Shown piece after piece: positions 6,406-16,036 of a DNA stretch of 64,000 nt. Both the position numbers and the translations under genes were made by a program. The notes below the pieces were generated by a model. That model had not been told where the DNA came from and ran no database searches. It saw only the letters and a list, made by a program, of their open reading frames with translations. The DNA comes from CAWEHU01 sp963808965. GTDB taxonomy: Bacteria > Pseudomonadota > Alphaproteobacteria > Acetobacterales > Acetobacteraceae. Location of the stretch: positions 1-64,000 of the forward strand of contig CAWEHU010000012.1 in assembly GCA_963808965.1 (NCBI GenBank). Reading direction: 5' to 3'. Each line of letters begins with the position of its first letter. Positions within the stretch are counted from its first letter, which is position 1.

Positions 6406-8038
6406 TTACCCCTGCACGATCTCCGCCCCTTCGGGCTCGGCCCCGGCCCCCGCGTCGAGTTCGAGGGAGAAGGCGGCCGCCATGAGGGCGCGCGTATAAT
6501 CTTGCTTGGGTCGCGCCAGCACCGCCTCCGCGCTGCCTTCCTCGACGACATGCCCGCGGCGCAGCACGACGATCCGATGCGCGAGCGCGCGCACCACCTT
6601 CAGATCATGACTGATGAACAGATAGCCGAGCCCATGCCGCTCCTGCAGCCCGCGCAGCAGTTCGACGATCTGTGCTTGCACGGACATGTCCAGCGCGCTC
6701 GTCGGCTCGTCGAGCACGACGAAATCCGGCTTCAGCACCATCGCGCGGGCGATGGCGATCCGTTGCCTCTGACCGCCGCTGAACTCGTGCGGGTAGCGAT
6801 CGGCGCTTTCCGGCGAGAGACCCACTTCGTCCAAACTGGTCGCGACCCGACGGCCACGCTCAGCGCAAGTCAGTCTCGGCTCGTGCACCGCGAGCCCCTC
6901 GGCGACGATCTCGCCCACGGACAGGCGCGGCGAGAGGCTGCCGAACGGGTCCTGGAAAACGATCTGCATGCGCGAACGAAGCCGCCGCAGCGAGCGCCGG
7001 TCGAGGGCCGCGAGATCGTGCGTCTCGAAACGAATCCTCCCGGTCGCCGGCTGGAGCCGCAGGCAGGCAAAACCCATCGGTACTCTTGCCGGAGCCGGAC
7101 TCGCCGACCAGCCCGACCGTCTCGCCGGCGCGAACAGCCACCGAAACGCCGTCCACCGCCCGCACATGTCCCACGACACGGCGGAGCAAGCCGCGCCGGA
7201 TCGGGAAATGCACGCGCACATCCTGGGCCGACAGCACCGTCGTTGCCCCGTCGGGCACCGGGGCAGGGGAGCCCTTCGGCTCGGCCGCGAGCAGCATCCG
7301 CGTATAAGGATGCCGGGGCGCGGCGAACACGTCCGCGGCACGTCCCGCCTCCACCACCTCGCCGTCCTTCATGACGCAGACCCGGTCGGCATAGCGGCGC
7401 ACGATCGAGAGGTCGTGGGTGATGAGCAGCAAAGCCAGCCCGCGCGCCGTCTTCAGCTCCGCGAGCAGCTTCAGGATCTGGGCCTGGATCGTGACATCGA
7501 GCGCCGTCGTCGGCTCATCGGCGATCAGCAAGGCCGGATCGTTGGCGAGCGCCATCGCGATCATCACCCGCTGCCGCTGGCCGCCCGAGAGCTGGTGCGG
7601 AAAAGCATCGAGGCGGCTCGCGGCATCGGCGAAGCCGGCTTGGCCCAGCACCTCGATCACCCGTGCGCGCAGGGCCGGCCCGCCAAGGCTCTGATGCAAG
7701 CGGATCGCCTCCGCCACCTGCCGCCCGATGCGGTGCAACGGGTTGAGGCTCGTCATCGGCTCCTGGAACACGATCCCGGCCACGCTGCCGCGGGCGCGGC
7801 GCAAGACGCCGGCATCCGCGCCGATCATGTTCCGGCCATCGAGCATGATCCGGCCGGTCGGATTGGACCCGCCTGGCGGCAGCAGTTGCAATAGCGACAG
7901 AGCCGTGAGCGACTTTCCCGACCCGCTCTCGCCGACAAGGGCCAGCGTCTCGCCTCGGTCGAGCGTGAAGGAGACGCCATCGACCACGCGCCGCGCACCG
8001 AAGACGACGGTCAGATTCTCGACTTCCAGGAGACTCAC
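6406..8038 (-). CDS. yejF: Fused oligopeptide/microcin-type ABC ATPase (YejF-like), frameshifted
   Basis: One polypeptide of about 543 residues with two complete ABC ATPase domains, the DppD-DppF type fusion seen in YejF. Domain 1 has Walker A GESGSGKS, signature LSGGQRQRV and Walker B ALLIADEPTTALD. Domain 2 has GESGSGKST, FSGGQRQRI and FVVLDEPTSALD. Each ends in the peptide-importer C-terminal motif (PRHPYTRMLLAA and PKQDYTRALMAA). One extra base near 7078, immediately after the second Walker A, shifts the frame. The GTG at 8038 follows GGAAGGA. It lies 40 bp after the small exported protein on the same strand. No permease or binding-protein gene is nearby, so the partner subunits must be elsewhere. 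Confidence -1.
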
Positions 8039-8078
8039 GCGCGTCCTTCCGTTCGGTGACGCGGTGCGCGAGGCACCC

Positions 8079-8525
8079 TCACGACAGCGCCTCGGCGCAG
8101 GAGCGGGCGCGGTTGATGCGCACCGGCACAGGCGCGCGGCCGGCGGTGATGTCGGCCAGGAAGAAGACGGTGAAATCCTCGGCTGCCACGGCGTCGAAGT
8201 CGCGGCCGTCCACATCGGTCAGCGTGCCCGAGCCGTCAACCTCGTGGGTTTCGGCCAGCCCCTCCGGCGTGCGGATCGTGATCCTGCCGCAAAGCGCATA
8301 GCTGGGCGCAGCGGAAGCCGGAACGGTTACGGTGACGACCTCGCTTTCGTGCGTCCGGTCCAGGTGGATGGTGCGGATCAGCTTCGTTTCGATGTAGACG
8401 GCCGTTGTCTCCTCGATCTCGTTCGGGTCCATTCGGTCATGAATGCGGAAGGTGGCCTCGCTTTGCGCGCGCGCTGCACCGGTAACGACCAGAGTAAGCA
8501 GAACCGCCGAAGCGAGCCGTATCAC
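8079..8525 (-). CDS. Small exported protein of unknown function
   Basis: A 148-residue protein with a clear signal peptide: hydrophobic LASAVLLTLVVTG then AARAQ, with cleavage expected after ARA near residue 21. The mature part is rich in beta strands and acidic residues (FRIHDRMDPNEIEETTAVY, then TVTVPASAAPSYALCGRITI). Two Cys, in LCGRI and ARSCAEAL, could form a disulfide in the periplasm. The GTG start at 8525 overlaps the TGA of the acyl-CoA ligase by four bases (GTGA), which fixes the start and suggests translational coupling. I do not recognise a family. Confidence -1.
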   Translation of the reverse strand: MIRLASAVLLTLVVTGAARAQSEATFRIHDRMDPNEIEETTAVYIETKLIRTIHLDRTHESEVVTVTVPASAAPSYALCGRITIRTPEGLAETHEVDGSGTLTDVDGRDFDAVAAEDFTVFFLADITAGRAPVPVRINRARSCAEALS

Positions 8526-10198
8526 TGGGCCGCTTGTGACTGGGTCGCTTGTGACTGGGCCGCTTGCGCCTTGGCCTGCTCGCGCAACTCGAATTTCTGA
8601 ATCTTTCCGGTCGAAGTCTTCGGGATGGGACCGAACGTAACATAACGCGGGCACTTGAATCCCGCGAGATGCTGGCGGCACCAGGTGACGATGTCCTTTT
8701 CCGACACTCGCCCGGCCGACTCGGGAGTGAGAGTGACGAAGGCTTGCGGCGTCTCGCCCCATTTCGGGTCCGGCCGCGCCACCACCGCGGCTTCCATCAC
8801 GTCGGGGTGCTTGTAGAGAACCTCCTCGACCTCGAGCGTGCTGATGTTCTCGCCACCGGAGATGATGATGTCCTTGGCGCGGTCCTTCAGCTCCACATAG
8901 CCGTCCGGGTGCATCACCGCGAGATCGCCGGTATGGAACCAGCCACCCTGGAACGCTTCTTCCGTCGCGTGCGGGTTCTTGAGATAGCCCTTCATCACCG
9001 TGTTGCTGCGAATCACAAGCTCGCCCATCGTCGCGCCGTCCGCCGGGACGGGAGCCAGCGTGTTCGTATCGATCACCGCCGCTTGCTCCACCATCGGGTG
9101 ATTCACCCCTTGGCGGGACATGAACGCCGCCTTTTCGGCGAGCGGCATTTCGTCGAGCCCCGGCTGCCACATGCAGATCGTGGCCGGTCCGTAGCTTTCG
9201 GTCAGCCCGTAGAGATGCGTGATGGTGAAGCCCATCCGCTCCATCGCGGCGATGACGGAGCTCGGCGGCGCGGCGCCTCCCGTCGCGAGCTGCACCTTGT
9301 GGTCGAAACTGCGCCGCGCTTCCTCGGGCGCGTAAATCATCATGCTGAGCACGATGGGTGCTGCGCACATATGCGTCACGCCGTTCTCGGCGATGGAGGC
9401 GAAGATTTCAGCCGGATCGACCCGGCGCAGGCAGACATGGGTGCCGCCCACCAGCGTCACGGCCCAGCTATACGTCCAGCCGTTGCAGTGGAACATCGGC
9501 AACGTCCAGAGATAGACGCTTTGCGGCGAGAGCTGGAAAGCGAGCGCATTTCCCGTCGCGTTCAGGAATGCGCCGCGATGGTGCAGCACGACGCCTTTCG
9601 GATCGCCGGTGGTGCCGGACGTGTAGTTGAGCGCGATCGCCTCCCACTCGTCGCTCGGGAGGATCACCGGATGATCGGGATCGCCGGTCGCGAGGAAGGC
9701 CTCATAGTCCATTTCACCGATCTTCTCGCCCGAGTCGGCGAGCACGTCGTCGATGTCGATGACGATGGGTTTCTCCGGGACGGTGGCCAGCGCCTTGGAG
9801 ACGACGGAGCTGAACTCGCGGTCGGTCAGCAGGACGCGCGTGTTGGAGTGTTCGAGGATGAAGGCGACCGCCGGCGCGTCGAGACGGATGTTGATGGAGC
9901 ACAGCACCGCGCCCAGCATCGGCACTCCGTAATGCGCTTCGATCATCTCCGGAACGTTGGGCGCCATGATGGCGACGGTGTCGCCCTTGCCGATGCCCCT
10001 TTTCTGCAACGCGGAGGCAAGGCGACGGCAGCGTTCGGAAAACTGGGTGTATGTGTAACGGCGGTCGCCGTGAATGACCGCGGTGCGCGGGCCGTAGATG
10101 CGGGCCGCCCGGGTGAGAAACGAGAGCGGAGAAAGCGGCACATAATTGGCCGGGGTGCGATCCAGACCCGTTTCATACATACCGGACGTGTCAGCCAT
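8522..10198 (-). CDS. Acyl-CoA synthetase (AMP-forming, AlkK/DmdB-like)
   Basis: A 558-residue ANL-superfamily ligase that activates a carboxylic acid as acyl-AMP and transfers it to CoA. Visible motifs are the P-loop LNYTSGTTGDPKGVVLHHRG, the A5-type motif HLYGLTESYGPATICMWQ, the hinge region GWFHTGDLAVMHPDGYVELKD and the C-terminal catalytic Lys segment KTSTGKIQKFEL. Length and arrangement fit the medium-chain/3-methylmercaptopropionate ligase branch, but the true acid is unknown. ATG 10198 follows GGGGAGA. The last 15 residues are a short repeat (AQSQA units) encoded by a 15-bp tandem repeat. It heads an operon with the exported protein and the ABC ATPase. Confidence -1.
   Translation of the reverse strand: MADTSGMYETGLDRTPANYVPLSPLSFLTRAARIYGPRTAVIHGDRRYTYTQFSERCRRLASALQKRGIGKGDTVAIMAPNVPEMIEAHYGVPMLGAVLCSINIRLDAPAVAFILEHSNTRVLLTDREFSSVVSKALATVPEKPIVIDIDDVLADSGEKIGEMDYEAFLATGDPDHPVILPSDEWEAIALNYTSGTTGDPKGVVLHHRGAFLNATGNALAFQLSPQSVYLWTLPMFHCNGWTYSWAVTLVGGTHVCLRRVDPAEIFASIAENGVTHMCAAPIVLSMMIYAPEEARRSFDHKVQLATGGAAPPSSVIAAMERMGFTITHLYGLTESYGPATICMWQPGLDEMPLAEKAAFMSRQGVNHPMVEQAAVIDTNTLAPVPADGATMGELVIRSNTVMKGYLKNPHATEEAFQGGWFHTGDLAVMHPDGYVELKDRAKDIIISGGENISTLEVEEVLYKHPDVMEAAVVARPDPKWGETPQAFVTLTPESAGRVSEKDIVTWCRQHLAGFKCPRYVTFGPIPKTSTGKIQKFELREQAKAQAAQSQATQSQAAQ
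8523..8566. repeat. 15-bp tandem repeat, three units
   Basis: On the plus strand TGTGACTGGGCCGCT recurs every 15 bases, with one T/C difference in the middle unit and a shortened outer unit. It encodes the Gln/Ser/Ala tail of the ligase and also contains the start codon of the next gene, so copy-number change would alter only the enzyme tail. Confidence -1.
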
Positions 10199-10330
10199 CT
10201 GTGTTCTCCCCGCTCCAGCAATCGGTAGCCTGTCGCATAGCTTGGCGGCTGCCAAGCGGCAAAGGCTCTAAGGGGGCTCGCGTCCTACGGCCGTTCGAGC
10301 CGACCCCCGCCGACGCTGGTTCGCGTGGAT

Positions 10331-10882
10331 TTACCGCGAGAAGATGCCGATGAGCTCGATCCCAGGCGGGTCCAGGAGGACCGGACCATCTTCGATGATC
10401 CGGGTTTCGATCCGGCCGGCGCCGTCGCGTGCGTGATGAATGACGCTCCGGCTCTCGGTCTTGACGATCAGATAATGCCGCGTGGAGGGAAGCCGGAAAT
10501 AGTCGTCCAGTTTGGCGCCCGCGTCGCGCGCCCGCGTTGAGGGCGAGAGGACCTCTACAACGATCAGCGGATCGCCGATCTGAACCGCCTTGTCCGGCAC
10601 GGGCGTTCCGCAGCGGACGAGTGCGTCCGGCTCATAGACGACGTCGCCGTCGATCCGCACCGCCATCCCGTCGGTAAAGACCTCGCAGGGGAGGCGAGCC
10701 GCCTCGATTGCCTCGGCGAGGAGGCGGGCCACACGGAATTTCACCCTTGCGTGAGCCGCAGTTTCCGGGGCCATCGCGACGACCTCTCCGGCCACCAGTT
10801 CGTATCGCTCGCCTTCGGGACGCGTCATCGCCCAGGCGATGAACTCGTCCGATGTCATGCGGGAACGGGCCAACACAGTCAT
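10331..10882 (-). CDS. Uma2-family putative PD-(D/E)XK nuclease
   Basis: A 183-residue DUF820/Uma2 protein with the restriction-endonuclease-like fold. The family pattern is present: RYELVAGEVVAMAPETAAH near residues 26-44, then VYEPDALVRCG with the first catalytic Asp, and PLIVVEVLSPSTRARDAGAK with the E-x-LSPS motif and following Lys. Such genes are often multi-copy and solitary, and their biological role is not known. It stands alone between the acyl-CoA ligase and the nitronate-monooxygenase operon on the same strand. Length is typical and the frame intact. Confidence -1.
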   Translation of the reverse strand: MTVLARSRMTSDEFIAWAMTRPEGERYELVAGEVVAMAPETAAHARVKFRVARLLAEAIEAARLPCEVFTDGMAVRIDGDVVYEPDALVRCGTPVPDKAVQIGDPLIVVEVLSPSTRARDAGAKLDDYFRLPSTRHYLIVKTESRSVIHHARDGAGRIETRIIEDGPVLLDPPGIELIGIFSR

Positions 10883-10928
10883 CGCGCCAGCATAGGAGAA
10901 CGGGAACGCAGCGCGCTACGCCGCCCTG

Positions 10929-12011
10929 TCATCCCCCGGCGGCCAAGCCCGCGATCACTGCCTCCGCCTCGCGCACGAAACGCGCGACCAACTCCGCCGC
11001 CCGTTCGCGGCGGGCGAGGCTCGCCCCCTGGCCGGCCCAGAGCGAGAGGTATTCGGCGCGATCCCGCTTGCTGGCTTCGTTGCGCATGGCGCGGGTCAAC
11101 GTATTCTGGAGCGGGTAGGGCAGGATCGCGTCGGTGGCGCCGCCCGGCTCCACGGTTTCCATGAACCGGTTGACGATGCCCCGCGCCGGGCGGCCGGAGA
11201 AGGCGCGGGTCAGGCGCGTCTGCTCGGCCCGCGCGGTCAGGATGGCCTGCTTGTAGGAATCCGGGATGCCGGCCTCGTCGCAGGTGAGGAAGGCCGTACC
11301 CGCCTGCACCGCACACGCGCCAAGTGCCAGCGCCGCCGCGAGCCCCCGCCCATCCATGATGCCTCCGGACGCGATCACGGGAATGCCCACGGCATCCACG
11401 GCCTGCGGCACCAGCGCGATCGTGCCGACCATCGCCGCCTCGAACGGTGAGGCGAAAGTCCCGCGATGCGCCCCGGCCTCGCTGCCCTGGGCGACCACGG
11501 CGTCGCAGCCGCTCCGTTCCAGCAGCACCGCCTCCTCGACTGTGGTGGCGGTGCCGACCACCAGCATTCCCCGGGCTTTGGCCGCCGTGACGGCCTCGGC
11601 AGACAACAGGCCGAAGGTGAAGCTGAACACCGCCGCCCCGCTGTCGAGCACCGCCTCTACCCGGGCATCGAAAGTATCGGCCGGGAGCGCGGGCAGCACG
11701 GGCGGCGGCAGGCCCAGCTCGGCGAAGAACGGAGCGGCGCGGTCCAGTGCGACAGCGGGGTTGGACGGAGCCTCCGGCGCGGGAACCGGGGCGAAGATGT
11801 TGATGCCGTATGGCCGCGTGGTCCGCGCGCGTACCGCTCGCGCTTCGTTCGCGATCTGCTCGGCTGAAAGATAGGCGGCGGCGATGAAGCCAAGGCCGCC
11901 AGCTTCCGATACCGAGGCGGTCAGAGCCGTGGTGGTGGCGCCGCCCATCGGCGCCTGGATCACCGGGTTCGCAAGATCGAGCCGTTGCGTCAGCGCGGTG
12001 CGGAGCGGCAT
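10929..12011 (-). CDS. Nitronate monooxygenase / 2-nitropropane dioxygenase-like flavoprotein
   Basis: A 360-residue FMN-dependent TIM-barrel enzyme of the nitronate monooxygenase family (enoyl-ACP reductase FabK relatives). Motifs are NPVIQAPMGGATTTALTASV at the N-terminus, GGLGFIAAAYLS, the FMN-phosphate region DAVVAQGSEAGAHRGTF and GIPVIASGGIMDGRGLAAAL, and LTCDEAGIPDSYKQAIL. It would oxidise alkyl nitronates such as 3-nitropropionate, but related proteins use other substrates. ATG 12011 follows AAGAAGGA and lies 2 bases after the MFS gene stop, so the carrier and the enzyme are co-transcribed. Confidence -1.
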   Translation of the reverse strand: MPLRTALTQRLDLANPVIQAPMGGATTTALTASVSEAGGLGFIAAAYLSAEQIANEARAVRARTTRPYGINIFAPVPAPEAPSNPAVALDRAAPFFAELGLPPPVLPALPADTFDARVEAVLDSGAAVFSFTFGLLSAEAVTAAKARGMLVVGTATTVEEAVLLERSGCDAVVAQGSEAGAHRGTFASPFEAAMVGTIALVPQAVDAVGIPVIASGGIMDGRGLAAALALGACAVQAGTAFLTCDEAGIPDSYKQAILTARAEQTRLTRAFSGRPARGIVNRFMETVEPGGATDAILPYPLQNTLTRAMRNEASKRDRAEYLSLWAGQGASLARRERAAELVARFVREAEAVIAGLAAGG

Positions 12012-12013
12012 GG

Positions 12014-13208
12014 TCAGGTCCTTCTTGAGCGGGCGGAAACGAGGTCGATCAGGAACGCGAGCAGCATCGCGCCCACGCCGAGAGCAAACAGGGTCGGGTA
12101 GCCGCTGCCTTTCGCGAACAGGAAGGAGAACCCATACGCCGCCGCCGCCTGTCCCACCGCGAATGCCGTGGTGGCTCGGCTCCAAGCGGTCTGCTGGGCG
12201 GCGGTGTCATGCGGGACCAGCTCATGCACGCGGCCGAGGACCAGCGGGACGACGCCGGGCACGAATGCCCCGAGGATCAGGCTGGCTGCGCCGAGAGCGT
12301 AGGGCTGGGGCGCGACCGCGAGCACGGCGATCGCCGCCGCCTGAATGACAAAGGCGAGCCGCAGCATGGCGCGAAAGCCGATCCGGTCGGCGGCATTGCC
12401 GGCCAGGAGTGCGCCCGCCATGGCGCCCAGGCCGAAAATGAGCCAGTAGAACGCCCCGGTTTCGAGCCCGCGCCCAAGCCCGCGTGCGACGAAGTCGACC
12501 AGGAACACCATGTGCGGCACCGCGCCGATCGCGTTCAGCGCGTACTCGGCGTAGAGCGAACGTAGTGCCGATGCACTCGCGGGTGTGCCCGCCCGGCCTG
12601 CGTTTTTCGCGGGTCGCGCCGTATCGGCTGGCCAGCCGGTCCAGGCAACCAGCGTCAGCACCAGCGCGAGCGCCCCGAGGCCGCACCACGTCTCAGCCAA
12701 TCCGGCGCCGGAGCAGGAGCGGCACGAGCGTCCCGGAGAGGGCGATGCCGATACCGACTCCGGTGAAAATCGCGCCGCCGGCGAGCCCGCGCCGCCCCGG
12801 CGGCACATGCGGCAGGATCGTGGGCGCGGCGAGTACCATCAGCACGCCGCCCGATAGTCCGGCCGCGAAGCGCCAGACGAAGAACCATGCGAACGAGACC
12901 GGGGAGGCGCAGGCGAAGAACGCGGCCGCGGCCAGCACCATCATGCCCCGCAGAGTGAGCCGCGCGCCGAGCGGCCCTGCGATGCGGCGACCGAGCAGCG
13001 CCCCCGCGAGATAGCCGCCGAGATTGGCTGCGCCGAGATACGCCGCCTCCGCCGGGGTGAACCAGCCCGCTGCGATCAGCGCCGGAATCAGCGGCGTGTA
13101 AGCGAAGCGCGCGAGCCCGACGCCTACCAGGCTGGCGCAGAGGCCCGAGAGCGTCGCACGCCAGACGCTAATCGCATTTCCGGTCATGACCGCGGCCATC
13201 GCCGGCAT
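12014..13208 (-). CDS. YbfB/YjiJ-type MFS transporter, frameshifted
   Basis: A major facilitator with about 12 membrane helices and roughly 397 residues once the frame break is bridged. The N-terminal half has VGLARFAYTPLIPALIAAGW, the signature of the YbfB/YjiJ group, and GGYLAGALLGRRIAG. It stops as LVPLLLRRRIG at 12693. One extra base near 12705 is responsible. The protein continues as AGLAETWCGLGALALVL to the stop at 12014. The substrate is unknown. It precedes the nitronate-monooxygenase-like enzyme by 2 bp and follows the LysR gene by about 98 bp on the same strand, a common arrangement for a carrier and its regulator. Confidence -1.
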
Positions 13209-13306
13209 TCCCGATCTCCGTTCTCGATCGGGCGGAAGCTAGATGGGCGCCGCGGGCTGGAGAAACGCTTTTGCCTGATAGTGCCTATCGCAATGACAGA
13301 TAGGGC

Positions 13307-14191
13307 CTACTCGGCCGCGGCCTGGATGAGCGCCGGTCGGGCGTGCTGGAGGAAGGCGATGAGCGGGCTGGAGACGAACGCGTCGCGGCGCTGGATGAAC
13401 TGGGTCTCGACCTCGGCTTCCGCCGCGGGCAGAGCATGCAAGGCGAGCCGGCCCGCGCGCTCCGCGGCGGCAAGAATGCCGCGGGGCATCAGCGTGATGC
13501 CGAGTCCGGCGGAGACGCAGCCGACGATGGCTTCGATGGTGCCGAACTCGAGTTGGCGAAGGCCGACGATCCCGCGCCGGGCCAGGATCTGCTCCAGCCG
13601 CTCGCGATACGAGCAGCCCGCACGCAGCACGATGATCTTCACCTCGCCCAATTTCGTGAGCGCATCGAGCCCGCGCGCGCCAGGCGAGGTAGCGAGCGCC
13701 AACTCCTCGCGGAAGATCGTCTCCTGTTGCAGATCGGGATGGTTCACCGGACCGCACACGAAGGCACCTTCGACCCGATGATGCAGTACGGCGTCGATCA
13801 GCTCGCAGGTGGTCCCGGTCCGCAGCACCAGATCGACTGCCGGGAACATGGCTGCGTAGCCGGCCAGAATTGGCGAAAGCCGCAGGGCGGCGGTGGTTTC
13901 CAGGGAACCGAGCGTAAGCAGGCCTTTCGGCGTGCCGTCGTCCTCGGCCGCGCGCCGCGCCTCTTCAAGCAGCCGGGCCACCCGATGCGCGTAAGGAAGC
14001 AGCCGCTCGCCGGCCGGCGTCAAGTCAACGCCACGACTATGGCGGTGGAACAGCGGAACGCCGAGCTGCTCTTCCAGCAGACGAATGCGAGCCGTGACGT
14101 TGGACTGCACGGTGTTCAGTTCGGCGGCCGCGCAATTCATCCCACCGAGGCGGGCTACGGCCTCGAAAAATCGGAGGTCCGAGGCGTCCAT
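13307..14191 (-). CDS. LysR-family transcriptional regulator
   Basis: A 294-residue regulator. The N-terminal winged helix reads MDASDLRFFEAVARLGGMNC and AELNTVQSNVTARIRLLEEQ, ending in the typical PLFHRHSRGVDLTPAGE. The remainder is the periplasmic-binding-like effector domain starting at KGLLTLGSLETTAAL. The ATG at 14191 gives the canonical LysR N-terminus; an upstream ATG at 14227 would add 12 atypical residues. It probably controls the MFS/oxidoreductase pair directly downstream (inference from position). The frame is intact. Confidence -1.
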   Translation of the reverse strand: MDASDLRFFEAVARLGGMNCAAAELNTVQSNVTARIRLLEEQLGVPLFHRHSRGVDLTPAGERLLPYAHRVARLLEEARRAAEDDGTPKGLLTLGSLETTAALRLSPILAGYAAMFPAVDLVLRTGTTCELIDAVLHHRVEGAFVCGPVNHPDLQQETIFREELALATSPGARGLDALTKLGEVKIIVLRAGCSYRERLEQILARRGIVGLRQLEFGTIEAIVGCVSAGLGITLMPRGILAAAERAGRLALHALPAAEAEVETQFIQRRDAFVSSPLIAFLQHARPALIQAAAE

Positions 14192-14303
14192 GCGGGGCAC
14201 ACTGCCCAACTCCAAGCGGCAGCGCAATCCAGGTTGCGAATGCTCTGATTTCTATTCTGTTGGACAACTTAAATGGCAACTGCACTCCAGGTGTCGGCTC
14301 ACT

Positions 14304-15249
14304 TTACAATTCGCCCTCCAGCTGGCGCTTGGCCTCTTCCAACGCCGCGCGCGCACCCAAATCCAGCTTCGGCAAGCTCAGGTCCAGTCTGCCGAGCGCC
14401 TCATTGAGCGCCGCCACGACGACAAGCCGCGTAAACCATTTATGGTCCGCGGGAACGACGAACCACGGCGCGTGCGGTGCGGCGGTCGCGGCGATCGCTT
14501 CCTCGTAGGCCAGCATGTAGTCGTCCCAGAACCCGCGTTCCTTCAGATCTCCGGCGTCAAATTTCCAGTGCTTCTGAGGCTCCTCGAGGCGGCTGACGAA
14601 CCGGCGTTTCTGCTCCTGTTTTGACAAGTGAAGAAAAAATTTCAGGATCACGAAGCCCTGCCGGGCGAGGTACCGCTCATAGGCAGCGATGGCTTCGAGC
14701 CGCTCCTCCCAGATGTGTTTCGTGACGAGCCGCTCGGGCAGCCTCTGCTTTTCGAGCAGCTCGGGATGAACACGGACGATGAGCACCTCCTCATAATGGC
14801 TTCGATTGAAGATGCCAATTCGGCCCCGCTCAGGTAGCGCCCGGTTGATCCGCCAGAGGAAATCGTGACTTCAGGTCCTCGGGACCGGGCGGTTTGAAGC
14901 TGGTGACCTGCACGCCCTGGGGATTCACCCCCGACATGACGTGCTTGATCAAACTATCCTTGCCGCCCGCGTCCATCGCCTGAAAGCAGCACAGCAGCGC
15001 CCATCGGTTCTGGGCATAAAGCTTGGCCTGATGCTCGCTCAGGAGCTTGACGCCACCCGCAAGCAGCACGCGGGCCTCAGCCTTGTCGAGGAGACCTCCG
15101 GCCGCGTCGTCCGGGTCATAGTCCTTCAGGCGGAACTTCGCGCCATCGATGACGCGGTAGCGTTCGATGAACTTCCGCACCCGCTTCGCCGAGATGTCCT
15201 GCTGGTCGGTTACTTCCGGCGGAGAGAGTGGGACGTTGGTGCTCAACAC
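14304..15249 (-). CDS. ppk2: Polyphosphate kinase 2 family protein, frameshifted
   Basis: A PPK2-domain phosphotransferase that transfers phosphate between polyphosphate and nucleotides. The N-terminal half has FRLKDYDPDDAAGG and the Walker A-like LLCCFQAMDAGGKDSLIKHV (Asp and Lys of the active site), with the lid-side segment GVNPQGVQVTSFKPP. After EDLK an extra base near 14868 diverts the frame. Skipping it yields HDFLWRINRALPERGRIGIF and NRSHYEEVLIVRVHPE, then KHWKFDAGDLKERGFWDDYM to the stop at 14304. About 314 residues in total, normal for a one-domain PPK2. It is divergent from the TRIC-channel gene. Confidence -1.
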
Positions 15250-15380
15250 GGCCTCCTAGCGGCTCGGCCCGCAATGCTCCAGGTTGTATCGAGCGGGGAT
15301 GTTTGCATGGACGTTCCTGCGTTCCAACCCGGCTATGGTGATCCGAGCCGCCGGGTTCCCATCACCTAGGGGAGCGTCTT

Positions 15381-16013
15381 GTGGGCCTGCTTTCCCTTAA
15401 TCTGATCGGCACCTTCGTCTTTGGAGTGAGCGGAGGAATACTCGCCGTTCGCAAGCGAATGGACCTGTTCGGCATTCTCGTGCTGGCCATTGTCGCCGCG
15501 CTTGGCGGTGGGATACTTCGTGACCTGCTGCTCGGCCGGACGCCACCCGCCACCCTCCGGGATTGGCGTTATCTCCTGGCTGCTGCCTCGGCGGGCGCCG
15601 TCGTGTTCGGCAGCGGCGAGCGAATCGCCGGGTGGTTGCGGCCGCTTCGGCTTTTCGATGCACTCGGACTGGCGCTGTTCACCGTCAGCGGCACAACAGC
15701 CGCGCTCGACGCGGAACTCGGTCCCGTTCCCGCGGCCCTCCTCGGGACGCTAACCGGCGCAGGAGGTGGCGCGATCCGCGACGTGCTGGCCGGGGAGATT
15801 CCCATGGTTCTTCGCCGGGAGGTCTACGCTTCAGCCGCCTTGCTCGGAGCTGCAATCACAATTCTGGCGCAGTACCTACAGGCCCCGGCCGTGCCCTCGC
15901 GCGTTGCCGCGATCATCGTGATATTCACCGTCCGCATGGTGAGCGTTTGGCGCGGATGGAACATACCTGCCACGCCCTTCGGAGGGATGCCCGACCGACC
16001 GGAGGAAAACTAG
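15381..16013 (+). CDS. TRIC-type / UPF0126 membrane channel protein
   Basis: A 210-residue protein with seven predicted membrane helices in two repeated halves, each carrying the family motif with two glycines and an acidic residue: ALGGGILRDLLLGRTP in the first and GAGGGAIRDVLAGEIP in the second. Bacterial UPF0126 (YicG) proteins are homologues of trimeric intracellular cation channels, so a cation conductance in the inner membrane is likely. The GTG at 15381 has GGGGAGCG about 5 bases upstream. It converges on clpA. Confidence -1.
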   Translation: MGLLSLNLIGTFVFGVSGGILAVRKRMDLFGILVLAIVAALGGGILRDLLLGRTPPATLRDWRYLLAAASAGAVVFGSGERIAGWLRPLRLFDALGLALFTVSGTTAALDAELGPVPAALLGTLTGAGGGAIRDVLAGEIPMVLRREVYASAALLGAAITILAQYLQAPAVPSRVAAIIVIFTVRMVSVWRGWNIPATPFGGMPDRPEEN

Positions 16014-16036
16014 CGGATCACCCAGGATGGTGAGGG

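Noticed and set aside
5638..7374. Long plus-strand open frame over the orphan gene and the ABC ATPase
   Set aside because: Low-complexity Arg/Ala/Pro translation, with clear ABC motifs on the opposite strand. It is a shadow frame of high-GC DNA.
8564..10228. Plus-strand 554-residue open frame opposite the acyl-CoA ligase
   Set aside because: Composition is His/Arg-rich without motifs, and the minus strand encodes an unmistakable ligase. Antisense open frames are expected at this GC content.
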